Positions 8,690 through 16,759 of a stretch of DNA of 64,000 nt are shown piece after piece. The notes beneath the pieces are model-generated. The model ran no database searches. It was not told the DNA's origin and saw only the letters and a program-made list of their open reading frames with translations. The stretch spans positions 1 through 64,000 of the forward strand of contig SVUJ01000011.1 in the NCBI GenBank assembly GCA_015063305.1. The letters run 5' to 3'. How positions within the stretch are numbered: position 1 is the stretch's first letter; the number at the start of each line of letters is the position of its first letter. This stretch comes from Oscillospiraceae bacterium. GTDB lineage: Bacteria > Bacillota > Clostridia > Oscillospirales > CAG-272. Position numbers and translations under genes: made by a program.

Positions 8690-9022
8690 TTAGACAGAGC
8701 TTATAATTCTGAACGGGGTGTTGGTTTTCTCGCAGTATTTAATTACCCAAAAAGTTCCTTTAGAGCTACCGTCCCAAAAGGCTAACACCTCGTCCGCATA
8801 ATCAACGATCTGTTCGTTTCTCTTTATAGGCGCGGCACGACCGTATCTTTGATATTCAGGGAGAAATTCTGTGAGCTTCAATCCTCTTTTCTCGGCAAAT
8901 TCCGCCGCACAGCAGTCTATCCCCTTTGCTCCACCCGAAACTATCTCGGTAACCTTGTCCGAAATATAATCCTCTAAATTTTCAATTACTAAATTTCTCG
9001 AACCTATAACAGCCAATTTCAT
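8690..9022 (-). CDS. SLOG-superfamily protein (YspA/YpsA-related)
   Basis: A 110-residue single-domain protein. The fold starts with MKLAVIGSRNL, then VSGGAKGIDCCAAEFAEK (about 33-50), RYGRAAPIKRNEQIVDYADEVLAFWDG (in two parts, about 61-87) and STKG-like SSKGTFWVI. The GSR / SGGAKGID pattern is the nucleotide- or nucleotide-derivative-binding core of SLOG and DUF2493-type proteins. The exact ligand is unknown. It diverges from a small ribbon-helix-helix gene, and the two share a gap with nested inverted repeats. Confidence 0.75.
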   Translation of the reverse strand: MKLAVIGSRNLVIENLEDYISDKVTEIVSGGAKGIDCCAAEFAEKRGLKLTEFLPEYQRYGRAAPIKRNEQIVDYADEVLAFWDGSSKGTFWVIKYCEKTNTPFRIISSV

Positions 9023-9034
9023 ACCCGTTCTTCC

Positions 9035-9122
9035 TTTTGAACATATTTTGGACTTATTTTGTGTCTATAGATAACATAATAACACAAAATAAGTATAAAG
9101 TAAATACATAATAAGTTCAAAA
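9035..9122. promoter_or_regulatory. Nested inverted repeats between the SLOG and RHH genes
   Basis: The outer pair is TTTTGAAC (9035-9042) and GTTCAAAA (9115-9122). The inner 11-bp pair is TTATTTTGTGT (9054-9064) and ACACAAAATAA (9082-9092). The gap is strongly AT-rich and must hold both divergent promoters. These are likely operator sites, most simply for the adjacent RHH protein. Confidence 0.6.
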
Positions 9123-9134
9123 GAGGAGTCTGTT

Positions 9135-9305
9135 ATGCCTGTAAAAAGTTTATCTATTAGAATAGAAGATGAAATGCTTGATAAATTACACGTTGTTGCA
9201 GATTACGAAGGTAGGAGTGCCAATAGCCAGATTTTGATCCTTATTCGCGATTGTATTGAAGCATACGAAGAAAAGCATGGAGAAATAAAAACAGGAAAAA
9301 GATAA
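9135..9305 (+). CDS. Small Arc-type ribbon-helix-helix DNA-binding protein
   Basis: A 56-residue protein. It begins MPVKSLSIRIEDEMLDKL (the beta strand that pairs in the dimer and enters the major groove), then a helix, the turn YEGRSANSQI, and a second helix LILIRDCIEAYEEKHG. This is the Arc/MetJ-like fold used by small regulators and antitoxins. AAGAGGAG lies six bases ahead of the ATG. It is divergent from the SLOG gene and is followed by a strong terminator. Autorepression through the nested repeats is inferred. Confidence 0.8.
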   Translation: MPVKSLSIRIEDEMLDKLHVVADYEGRSANSQILILIRDCIEAYEEKHGEIKTGKR

Positions 9306-9313
9306 CACAAAAA

Positions 9314-9349
9314 ATCAGTCAGCCACATACGTGGCTGACTGATTTTTTA
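9314..9349. terminator. Bidirectional terminator between the RHH and CvpA-like genes
   Basis: A 13-bp perfect stem (ATCAGTCAGCCAC with GTGGCTGACTGAT, loop ATAC), with A-run and T-run flanks. It serves the convergent genes on both sides. Confidence 0.9.
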
Positions 9350-9367
9350 TTATAGATAAATATAAAA

Positions 9368-12286
9368 TTATCCAATACCAACGACACTGTCGCCGTCAAA
9401 TCCTATTTCGAGATTTACTACAGCACCGATAGCTGTAAGCTCTTTCTTGTATTGCTCGTTTGCGGCTTCGTCGTTCGATGTAGCAAGCTGCGCTTTCCAC
9501 TTAGCGTCAAGCGCTTCCAACATTTCGTCCTGTTCCTCTTGCGAAAGTGTCTCGCCTGTAGCCAGCGGGTCGGACTTCGCCTCTTCTCCGCCCTCGTAAA
9601 CGCTGTTAACAAGGGTTTCGGTAACTACCACAGAACCGATCGCTCTGTCAACAAACTCACCGGCAGTTATTCCTGTTGCGCTGTCCTCACCAAAGGTGTT
9701 CTTCTTATCCGACTGACCTGCACTCATCGCGATATTCATCATATCGTTGACCGCCTGAGCCTCTTTCTCATACTCTTCATCGGTAAGATTCTTCTCTTCC
9801 TTTACCTTGGACATATTGCCAAACATATCAGAGAACATATCGGCAACGGGCTCTGCACTCTGGTCGCTGACACCGTATTCCTTTACCATATCGGGTGTGG
9901 AGAGCGTCTGGAGCGTCTTGGACGAGGTGGGTGTGAGATCCTTCATAAGCTCGGTGACCGCAGCGGTAGTATCTCCGCTTTCTCCCGAAATTCTTATTAT
10001 CTCAACGGTCTTACCCAAGGACTTCATAAGAGTTGTGTAGCTCTCGCCGTTAGCCTTACCGTCACTCATTGTACGAGCTATATCGGTAGCGCTGGCAACG
10101 GTAAGTCCGGTGTTCTTTATAACCGTTTTCGACTGAAGTGTTCCCATCAGTATATTCTTAGCGATATCTCCGCCTACGGTCTCGGAATCCGAGAAGGCAT
10201 CGAAAACAGGTCCGAGGTCAACTATTATGCGCTCAACGTCGCTGCTTCCGAAGTTGGTAACGTCCTCAACGAGAACAAGAAGCTGCTTGAATATGTTTGC
10301 AAGGGCGTGAGCTTCCTTTTCCTTGTCGGTTATATTCTTTGCGGATATCTTGAGCTCGTCAGCGGTTACTATAGAGCTTATCTCGCCTATAGCCGCTGCG
10401 TCTGCAAATTCAGCCTTCTTATAGTTGAGATCCTCTTTTCTGATATCATCAATAAGCTCTTTCGCTATCTCTGCGGATATCTCTTCGATATCCTCGTCGG
10501 TAAGATCCTCTGCCATATCAAGCTTGCAAAGCTCCTCGGCAACTATAGCCTGAAGCGCTTCCTCGCTGATATCCTTGTTTGCGCGGGCGATTATAGCATC
10601 GATAAACTCAAGAGCATCTCTTTCTTCAACGTTAGAGCTTGAGATATAGGAAACTTCAACGCTTCCCGAAGCCGATATAGGCTGAACGGTGTGCTTGTGA
10701 GGAGCAAAGAAGTTCTTAACACCCTCTTTATCTGTAACAGACTCATCGTCTATCATATCTATCGCGATACAGTGAGCAACACCCTCGGAGATAGACATTC
10801 CGTATCTGTCGTATATGTTATATATCTCGGTTGCAAGCCAATCTACCTTGTGCGCGTTATCGTCCTCGTTGTGTACTTCTTCATACACAGCAGCCATATC
10901 ATCGATAAAGCCGTTGTAGATCGCCTCGTTATCGCTCAGCATATTAAGATTATCGGCAAACAGCGATATCGCCACGTTAGTCATACTAGCCGACAAGGAA
11001 GCAAGTCTTTCATTGTTCAAGAACTCAAGCATTGCTGCCGATACCAGCTCCTCGTCCTCAAACATTCCAAGACCGCCGTTATCGCCCTTGGTGGACTCGA
11101 GAGCATCGTGCTCGACCAGAAGAGCCACTACCTTGAGCATAGTGGAAATATCCTCGGTCACAGTTTCGTAGGTAGAATCCTTCATTATGACAACGAAATC
11201 GGTCACAACGGGATCAAACTGCTCTCCGACACTCGGAAGAGCTATGCCGCAGAACTCCTCGCCCTGACTCCAATCGTCAGCCGCCGCCGAGAGAAGGTCG
11301 GAGATTATCATAGGAACGACCTTCGCCTGCTCAAAGCTTGTGCAGACCTCTCTGAGCGAATCGGCCTTTTCCTTGTTTGTGATATCATCATTTGAAATAT
11401 TGGTGAGAGCCGAAAGGAACGAGCCCATAAGCTCTACCTCTTTATCCATAGCTACCACTTCTCCGTTTACGGGATATGTGGTAAGTCCCTTGTATATAAG
11501 TCCTCCGCCGAGAACGCGCACGGTCTTTGCACCCGCATTTTCAGCCGCCGCGTCGGATATCTCAACTGCGAGCGCTATAATTTCGTCGTCAGAGCCCGAT
11601 GCCGTTTTAACGGCGTTGTTGATAAGTGACATATTTCCCACGAAGGGAGAAAGAAATGCTATAACGAAGAACAGAGAACAAATTCCGCCCAAAGCAGCTC
11701 CCAAAGCATCGAACTTGTGGGTACTCTTAAAGGGCAAAAGCCTCTTTTTCTTCCTGCTCATCTTAACTTCAACAACTTCAGCGACCTCTTCGGTCTCAGC
11801 AACCTGCTCTGCCGCCTGTTCTGTTGCCTCTTCTGCCGCCTCTGCCGCCTCTGCCTCAGCCTGTGCAGGGATCTCTTCCTTCTTCTTGCCTATCTTAAGC
11901 AAGAGCTTAGCTATCGGAACAGAAGCGCAGCGGTTTATGATTCCCTTCACTATGAGGAAAATGGGAAGGAATACCGACGACGCCACCACAGCCGCAACGA
12001 TAGCTCTTACAAGCGCGGGAAGCGTGGGGATAAGGTCTATCATCTGGGCGAACCCGGACAGCTTCTCGTTACCTGCCATAAGCTCCTTGAGCATATCAAC
12101 AAGCGCACCGCCGCCAAACCACGCTATCAGAGCGGATATTACTATAGATACTATCACCGACAGTAACAAGGCTATAATTCTTGCAGCAGACAAGTGCCAC
12201 GTGTACTTTCTTCCCTTAAGAACTCCTATGCCAACAGCCACAAGAGCAAGGAAAAGAAAGGCAAGAGAAAATACCAATGAAAACAT
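9368..12286 (-). CDS. Large CvpA-like membrane protein with long acidic C-terminal region
   Basis: A 972-residue protein. Hydrophobic segments lie at about 5-25, 34-60, 93-117 and 193-215. Between the third and fourth is a charged insert rich in Ala and Glu (about 138-175). The KFDALGAALGGICSLFFVIAF segment (split; about 190-210) resembles the last CvpA segment. The remaining ~750 residues are acidic and mostly helical, with many Asp/Glu/Ala/Ser and few aromatics. No enzymatic motif is seen. CvpA proteins are normally under 250 residues, so this extension is unusual. Start ATG is preceded by TGGAGG. It is a stand-alone gene; function is unknown. Confidence 0.6.
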   Translation of the reverse strand: MFSLVFSLAFLFLALVAVGIGVLKGRKYTWHLSAARIIALLLSVIVSIVISALIAWFGGGALVDMLKELMAGNEKLSGFAQMIDLIPTLPALVRAIVAAVVASSVFLPIFLIVKGIINRCASVPIAKLLLKIGKKKEEIPAQAEAEAAEAAEEATEQAAEQVAETEEVAEVVEVKMSRKKKRLLPFKSTHKFDALGAALGGICSLFFVIAFLSPFVGNMSLINNAVKTASGSDDEIIALAVEISDAAAENAGAKTVRVLGGGLIYKGLTTYPVNGEVVAMDKEVELMGSFLSALTNISNDDITNKEKADSLREVCTSFEQAKVVPMIISDLLSAAADDWSQGEEFCGIALPSVGEQFDPVVTDFVVIMKDSTYETVTEDISTMLKVVALLVEHDALESTKGDNGGLGMFEDEELVSAAMLEFLNNERLASLSASMTNVAISLFADNLNMLSDNEAIYNGFIDDMAAVYEEVHNEDDNAHKVDWLATEIYNIYDRYGMSISEGVAHCIAIDMIDDESVTDKEGVKNFFAPHKHTVQPISASGSVEVSYISSSNVEERDALEFIDAIIARANKDISEEALQAIVAEELCKLDMAEDLTDEDIEEISAEIAKELIDDIRKEDLNYKKAEFADAAAIGEISSIVTADELKISAKNITDKEKEAHALANIFKQLLVLVEDVTNFGSSDVERIIVDLGPVFDAFSDSETVGGDIAKNILMGTLQSKTVIKNTGLTVASATDIARTMSDGKANGESYTTLMKSLGKTVEIIRISGESGDTTAAVTELMKDLTPTSSKTLQTLSTPDMVKEYGVSDQSAEPVADMFSDMFGNMSKVKEEKNLTDEEYEKEAQAVNDMMNIAMSAGQSDKKNTFGEDSATGITAGEFVDRAIGSVVVTETLVNSVYEGGEEAKSDPLATGETLSQEEQDEMLEALDAKWKAQLATSNDEAANEQYKKELTAIGAVVNLEIGFDGDSVVGIG

Positions 12287-12494
12287 TGTGTAACCTCCAT
12301 TTTATTTTATTTGTTCATACACCCTTAATAATATACCTTTTTTGCCAATTTGTCAATGGATTTTGAAAGATATGTCAGTTCTGCCTCAAAAACGCAACTC
12401 GGAATAATCTCATATAATAAAAGAGCAAAGAAAAATAATTCCCGTCATCTGTGCAAAAACTAATAGTACCGATTACTTTTATATGGGGGATAAA

Positions 12495-13910
12495 ATGAGA
12501 AAAACCAAGATAGTATGCACCGTAGGTCCTGCTTGTAACAACGAGGAGACACTTCGGCGAATGTGTCTTGCGGGAATGAACGTTGCAAGACTTAATTTTT
12601 CACACGGCACACACGAGGGGTATCTTGAAACTATAGATCTTATCAAAAAAATACGGCGTGAGCTTGATATGCCGATAGCGATATTGCTTGACACAAAGGG
12701 ACCCGAATTCCGCATAAAGACCTTCCGAGATGGAAAGATAACTCTCAACGAAAACGACGAGTTCACCTTTACCACAGAGGATATCGTGGGAGATAACACC
12801 CGCGTTTCGGTTAATTACGAGGGACTTCCCTCCGATATGGCGGTGGGCGACAGGATACTGCTGAACAACGGACTTATAGTATTTACCGTGAAGAGTATAG
12901 AGGGCAACGATATCCGTTGCCGCGTGGACGTGGGCGGAGAGCTTTCGGACAGAAAGAGCATGAGCTTTCCGAACAAGGTACTAAAGCAGATATATCTGAG
13001 TGAGGACGACAAGCGCGATATCCTATTTGGAATAGAGCAAGGCGTGGACTTTATCGCCTGCTCCTTTGTATCCACCAGACAAGACCTTGTTGACGTGAAG
13101 AATTTTATCAAGGAGTTGGGCGCTGAGGATATAGATATCATCGCCAAGATAGAAAACCGCGCGGGAGTGGATAATATTGAGGAGATATGCCGAGAGTGCG
13201 ACGGTATAATGATAGGCAGAGGGGATATGGGCGTGGAGATACCCTTTGAGGAGCTCCCCGCCATTCAAAAGCAGCTTATCACGACCTGCAGACTTCTGGG
13301 CAAGCGCGTTATAACCGCCACCGAGATGCTTGAATCGATGATACACAATCCGCGTCCCACAAGAGCCGAGATATCCGACGTGGCGAACGCTGTCTACGAC
13401 GGAACGAGCGCGATAATGCTATCGGGCGAGACCGCCGCGGGAAAATATCCCGTGCTGTCGGTAAGCACTATGGCGCGTATCGCCGAGCAGACCGAGGCTA
13501 ACATAGACTATTCGCAGATGTTCCGCACCTCGCAGTTCATCATAAAGAACACGGTAGACGCGATATCTCACGCCACCTGCGGAATGGCTATGGATATAGG
13601 CGCGCGGGTGATAGTTGCCTGTACGCTGTCGGGTATGACCGCGAGAATGATATCCCGCTTCCGCTCGCCGATAGACATAATCGGGCTCACCACCGACGAG
13701 CGCACCTGGCGCAAGCTTGCGCTATCCTGGGGAGTACTTCCCGTGATGAGCGAGGTCTTCACCTCTACCGACGTGCTTTTTTACAGCGCTAAGAATATAG
13801 CCAAGCAGAAAATGAGCCTTTGCGAGGGTGAGCGGATAGTGATAAGCGGCGGTCTGACCAACGGACATTCGGGCAATACCGATATCATCAAGGTGGAAAC
13901 GGTAGGTTGA
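12495..13910 (+). CDS. pyk: Pyruvate kinase
   Basis: A 471-residue protein that makes ATP and pyruvate from ADP and PEP. Visible motifs are MNVARLNFSHG (about 29-39), the K+-dependent type LDTKGPEFRI, KIENRAGVDNIEEI (about 216-229), DGIMIGRGDMGVEIP and ITATEMLESMIHNPRPTRAE. Start ATG 12495 has GGGGG six bases before it; the ATG four codons upstream has no ribosome site. There is no C-terminal PEP-utiliser-like extension, unlike the Bacillus enzyme. Monocistronic. Confidence 0.95.
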   Translation: MRKTKIVCTVGPACNNEETLRRMCLAGMNVARLNFSHGTHEGYLETIDLIKKIRRELDMPIAILLDTKGPEFRIKTFRDGKITLNENDEFTFTTEDIVGDNTRVSVNYEGLPSDMAVGDRILLNNGLIVFTVKSIEGNDIRCRVDVGGELSDRKSMSFPNKVLKQIYLSEDDKRDILFGIEQGVDFIACSFVSTRQDLVDVKNFIKELGAEDIDIIAKIENRAGVDNIEEICRECDGIMIGRGDMGVEIPFEELPAIQKQLITTCRLLGKRVITATEMLESMIHNPRPTRAEISDVANAVYDGTSAIMLSGETAAGKYPVLSVSTMARIAEQTEANIDYSQMFRTSQFIIKNTVDAISHATCGMAMDIGARVIVACTLSGMTARMISRFRSPIDIIGLTTDERTWRKLALSWGVLPVMSEVFTSTDVLFYSAKNIAKQKMSLCEGERIVISGGLTNGHSGNTDIIKVETVG

Positions 13911-13946
13911 AAAGAATAATTTTCTCCTTGCAACGGGGTTTGTGCA

Positions 13947-14080
13947 AAGCCTTCCTCCGGGAGGAAGGGGGACCACGAAGTGGTGGAAGGAGCCCGCGTA
14001 ACGTGAAATTTAGGCTGATTATATTGTAACGCCTTCTCCCTCAGTCGCTTTGCGACAGCTCCCTCCCGGAGGGAGCCTTC
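13947..14080. repeat. Palindromic MITE/REP-like element, family 1
   Basis: The left arm has CCTTCCTCCGGGAGGAAGG then GGACCACGAAGTGGT. The right arm has CAGTCGCTTTGCGACAG and CTCCCTCCCGGAGGGAG. Lies between pyk and the flavodoxin gene and may contribute to termination of pyk. Confidence 0.7.
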
Positions 14081-14160
14081 TTCTCAAAAGCATTTTCTTG
14101 TCTTTTTATTTAACATCTGCTTATCGGCACTGGCTTTTTTGAACCCCGCCGCTATGGCGG

Positions 14161-14192
14161 AAAACGCTCCGAGGTTTAAAATCCTCGGAGCG
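14161..14192 (-). terminator. Terminator of the flavodoxin-family gene
   Basis: Stem CGCTCCGAGG with CCTCGGAGCG, loop of eight, followed on the minus strand by TTTTCC. Nine bases after the gene's stop. Confidence 0.85.
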
Positions 14193-14200
14193 CTCTCTGT

Positions 14201-14821
14201 TTATTTTACAAAATTCGTGTATATCTTGGTCTCCTTTTCGGGCAGACCGTACTTCTCTTTTCCAAGCTCTATGCTTCTCATAAGGAAGGTCATATTCTCG
14301 GCAAGGGTCCTCATCGTCTGCATACCCTCCTCGTCCTGCTCTGCCTCACCCGGAAGTCTGCCGTGAACGTCGTTCCAATAGCTGCTCGGAGCTATCGGCA
14401 TACCCGATATGGTGAAATACTTGTTCAGTCTGTCATACGCCGAGGAAAGTCCGCCGCGGCGAGCCGCCACCACAGCCGCTCCCACCTTCATTCTCTTGTC
14501 TATACCGCCCGTGCTGTAAAACAGACGGTCAAGCACCGCAAGAAGAGTTCCGTTTGCCGACGCGTAATAAACAGGGCTTCCGATGACCACACCGTCGCAC
14601 TCTATAAGCTTTGCCGCCAGCTCGTTGACGACATCGTCAAAGGCGCACTTGTTGTTCTTATGGCAATATCTGCAGGCAACACAGCCTCTTACAGGCTCTT
14701 TTGCCACGCATACTATCTCTGTTTCGACACCGTTCTTCTCGAAAACCTTTCGCATCTCACCGAGAGCCGTTGCGGTGTTTCCGTTATCTCTCGGACTTCC
14801 GTTTATCATAAGCACCTTCAT
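14201..14821 (-). CDS. Flavodoxin-family / NADPH-dependent FMN reductase-like protein
   Basis: A 206-residue protein from ATG 14821, preceded by TTGGAGG. The first strand and phosphate loop read MKVLMINGSPRDNGNTATAL, typical of FMN binding. Next comes GCVACRYCHKNNKC (about 49-62), a cysteine cluster seen in clostridial iron-sulfur flavoproteins and relatives. GVVIGSPVYYASANGTL (about 82-98) contacts the flavin. It probably carries electrons or reduces a small substrate in the cytoplasm. Whether the four cysteines hold a cluster cannot be told. Monocistronic. Confidence 0.82.
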   Translation of the reverse strand: MKVLMINGSPRDNGNTATALGEMRKVFEKNGVETEIVCVAKEPVRGCVACRYCHKNNKCAFDDVVNELAAKLIECDGVVIGSPVYYASANGTLLAVLDRLFYSTGGIDKRMKVGAAVVAARRGGLSSAYDRLNKYFTISGMPIAPSSYWNDVHGRLPGEAEQDEEGMQTMRTLAENMTFLMRSIELGKEKYGLPEKETKIYTNFVK

Positions 14822-15013
14822 ACATCTATCCTCCAATTAAGTCTGTCTTTACCGATATTATACATAATTTTCGTCAATATGTCAATGTCAAGTGTATTTG
14901 TTTGCCCCATTTTTTACCTGCATTCAAAGTAAATTTACAAAAAGATGCTTTTATAATCGGATAAATTGTTATATAATAGTATATTGTATGTATTTTACCA
15001 AGGAGAACGATAT

Positions 15014-16759
15014 ATGATAAAACAACTTTTAAAAAGTGTGCGCGAATATAAGCTCAGCTCGATACTCGCGCCGACCTTCGTGGCGGCAGAGGTAATAGTT
15101 GAGTGTATACTGCCCTTTGTAACCGCAAAGCTCGTGCACAATATAGAGATCGGCTGCGATATGTCCACCATCATAAGCTATGGACTTCTGCTCGTGGCAC
15201 TTGCATTCACCTCTCTTGCCTTCGGAGCGCTTTCGGGGCACTTTTGTGCTATCGCCGCCTGCGGATTTGCAAAGAACCTCAGACACGATATGTATTGCTC
15301 TATCGGAAGCTTTTCCTTTACCAATATCGATAAGTTCTCCGCCTCAAGCCTTGTGACAAGACTTACCACCGACGTTATGAACGTTCAGATGTCCTATATG
15401 ATGATAATCAGAACGGCTGTGCGCGCTCCCCTTATGATAATTTTTGCGCTCACTATGGCTGTCATCGTCAGCCCGTCGGTATCCCTTTCCTTCGCGGTCA
15501 TAGTTCCCTTCCTCGCTATCGGTCTCGGACTTATAGTAAAGAACGCTTGGGGTATATTCCACGCCGTATTCAAGAAATACGACGCGCTGAATAACTCTAT
15601 ACAGGAAAACGTGAGCGGAATGAGAGTTGTTAAGGCTTTCGTTCGCGAGGAATATGAAACCGAAAAATTCAATAAGGCATCGGACGACGTCTGCGCCGAT
15701 TTTACACGCGCCGAGAAGATACTCGCGCTCAATAACCCGCTTATGCAGCTCTGTATGAACGCGCTTATGGTGTCGGTATCCTTCATAGGCTCTTACACTA
15801 TAATCAAGACCCAAGGCGCGGCACTTCAGGTCGGCGAGCTTGCCGCCCTCATAACCTACGGTGTACAGATACTTATGAGCCTTATGATGCTCTCTATGAT
15901 AATAGTTATGATAGCTATGTCGGTAGCCTCGGGTAAACGTATAACCGAGGTACTTACCGAGAAAAGCTCGATAACCTCGCCCGAAAACGCGCTCACCGAG
16001 GTCAGCGACGGAAGCATAGTTTTCGAGAACGTAAGCTTCAAATATTCAGAGAGCGCCGAGCGCTTTGCCCTCTCGGATATCGACCTCACTATCGCATCTG
16101 GCGAAACGGTTGGAATAATCGGCGGCACGGGAAGCAGCAAGACCTCGCTGATACAGCTCATATCAAGACTTTATGACGTTACCTCTGGCTCGGTCAAGGT
16201 CGGCGGAGAGGACGTCAGAGATTACGACCTCGAGGTGCTCAGAAATAACGTTGCGGTTGTGCTTCAGAAGAATATTCTCTTCTCGGGAACTATCAAGGAC
16301 AACCTTCGCTGGGGCGACCCGAATGCAACCGACGAGGAGATGGAGCGCATCTGTAAGCTCGCTCAAGCAGACGAATTCATACAGAAATTCCCCGATAAAT
16401 ACGACACCTATATCGAACAGGGCGGAGCTAATGTTTCCGGCGGACAGAAGCAAAGACTGTGTATCGCCCGCGCGCTGCTCAAAAAGCCTAAGATACTCAT
16501 TCTCGACGACTCCACGAGCGCGGTGGACACAAAGACCGACGCTCTTATCAGACGCGCGTTCGCCGAGGAGATACCCGGAACGACCAAGATAATAATAGCG
16601 CAAAGAATATCCTCCGTGCAGGACGCGGACAAGATAATAGTTATGAACAACGGTACGATAGAGTCGGTGGGCAGCCACGACGAGCTTATGAAGATAAGCC
16701 CCATTTACCGTGAAGTATACGAATCTCAGGTAAAGGGAGGTGACGGCGAAAATGAATAA
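15014..16759 (+). CDS. ABC exporter half-transporter, degenerate-site subunit
   Basis: A 581-residue protein with an N-terminal six-helix membrane domain (about 15-315) and a C-terminal ATPase. Walker A is GGTGSSKTS (about 366-374) and the signature is VSGGQKQR. Walker B is ILILDDSTSAVD, in which Asp replaces the usual catalytic Glu. In heterodimeric exporters such a subunit builds the inactive ATP site. Start ATG 15014 has AAGGAG; the upstream in-frame ATG has no such site. Its stop overlaps the next gene's start by 8 bp. Substrate is unknown; drugs, lipids or peptides are the usual cargos. Confidence 0.9.
   Translation: MIKQLLKSVREYKLSSILAPTFVAAEVIVECILPFVTAKLVHNIEIGCDMSTIISYGLLLVALAFTSLAFGALSGHFCAIAACGFAKNLRHDMYCSIGSFSFTNIDKFSASSLVTRLTTDVMNVQMSYMMIIRTAVRAPLMIIFALTMAVIVSPSVSLSFAVIVPFLAIGLGLIVKNAWGIFHAVFKKYDALNNSIQENVSGMRVVKAFVREEYETEKFNKASDDVCADFTRAEKILALNNPLMQLCMNALMVSVSFIGSYTIIKTQGAALQVGELAALITYGVQILMSLMMLSMIIVMIAMSVASGKRITEVLTEKSSITSPENALTEVSDGSIVFENVSFKYSESAERFALSDIDLTIASGETVGIIGGTGSSKTSLIQLISRLYDVTSGSVKVGGEDVRDYDLEVLRNNVAVVLQKNILFSGTIKDNLRWGDPNATDEEMERICKLAQADEFIQKFPDKYDTYIEQGGANVSGGQKQRLCIARALLKKPKILILDDSTSAVDTKTDALIRRAFAEEIPGTTKIIIAQRISSVQDADKIIVMNNGTIESVGSHDELMKISPIYREVYESQVKGGDGENE

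Noticed and set aside
8690-9305. Toxin-antitoxin pair for the SLOG/RHH genes
   Set aside because: TA genes are normally in one operon with short overlap. These are divergent, and the SLOG protein shows no toxin motif. I keep it as a regulated module of unknown role.
9452-11395. Plus-strand frames opposite the CvpA-like gene
   Set aside because: They are shadows of the real minus-strand gene: no ribosome sites and no recognisable domain.
14950-15000. Promoter TTTACA...TATAAT ahead of the ABC exporter
   Set aside because: The two boxes that look best are only 12 bp apart, and the second -10 candidate has no good -35 partner, so I did not call it.
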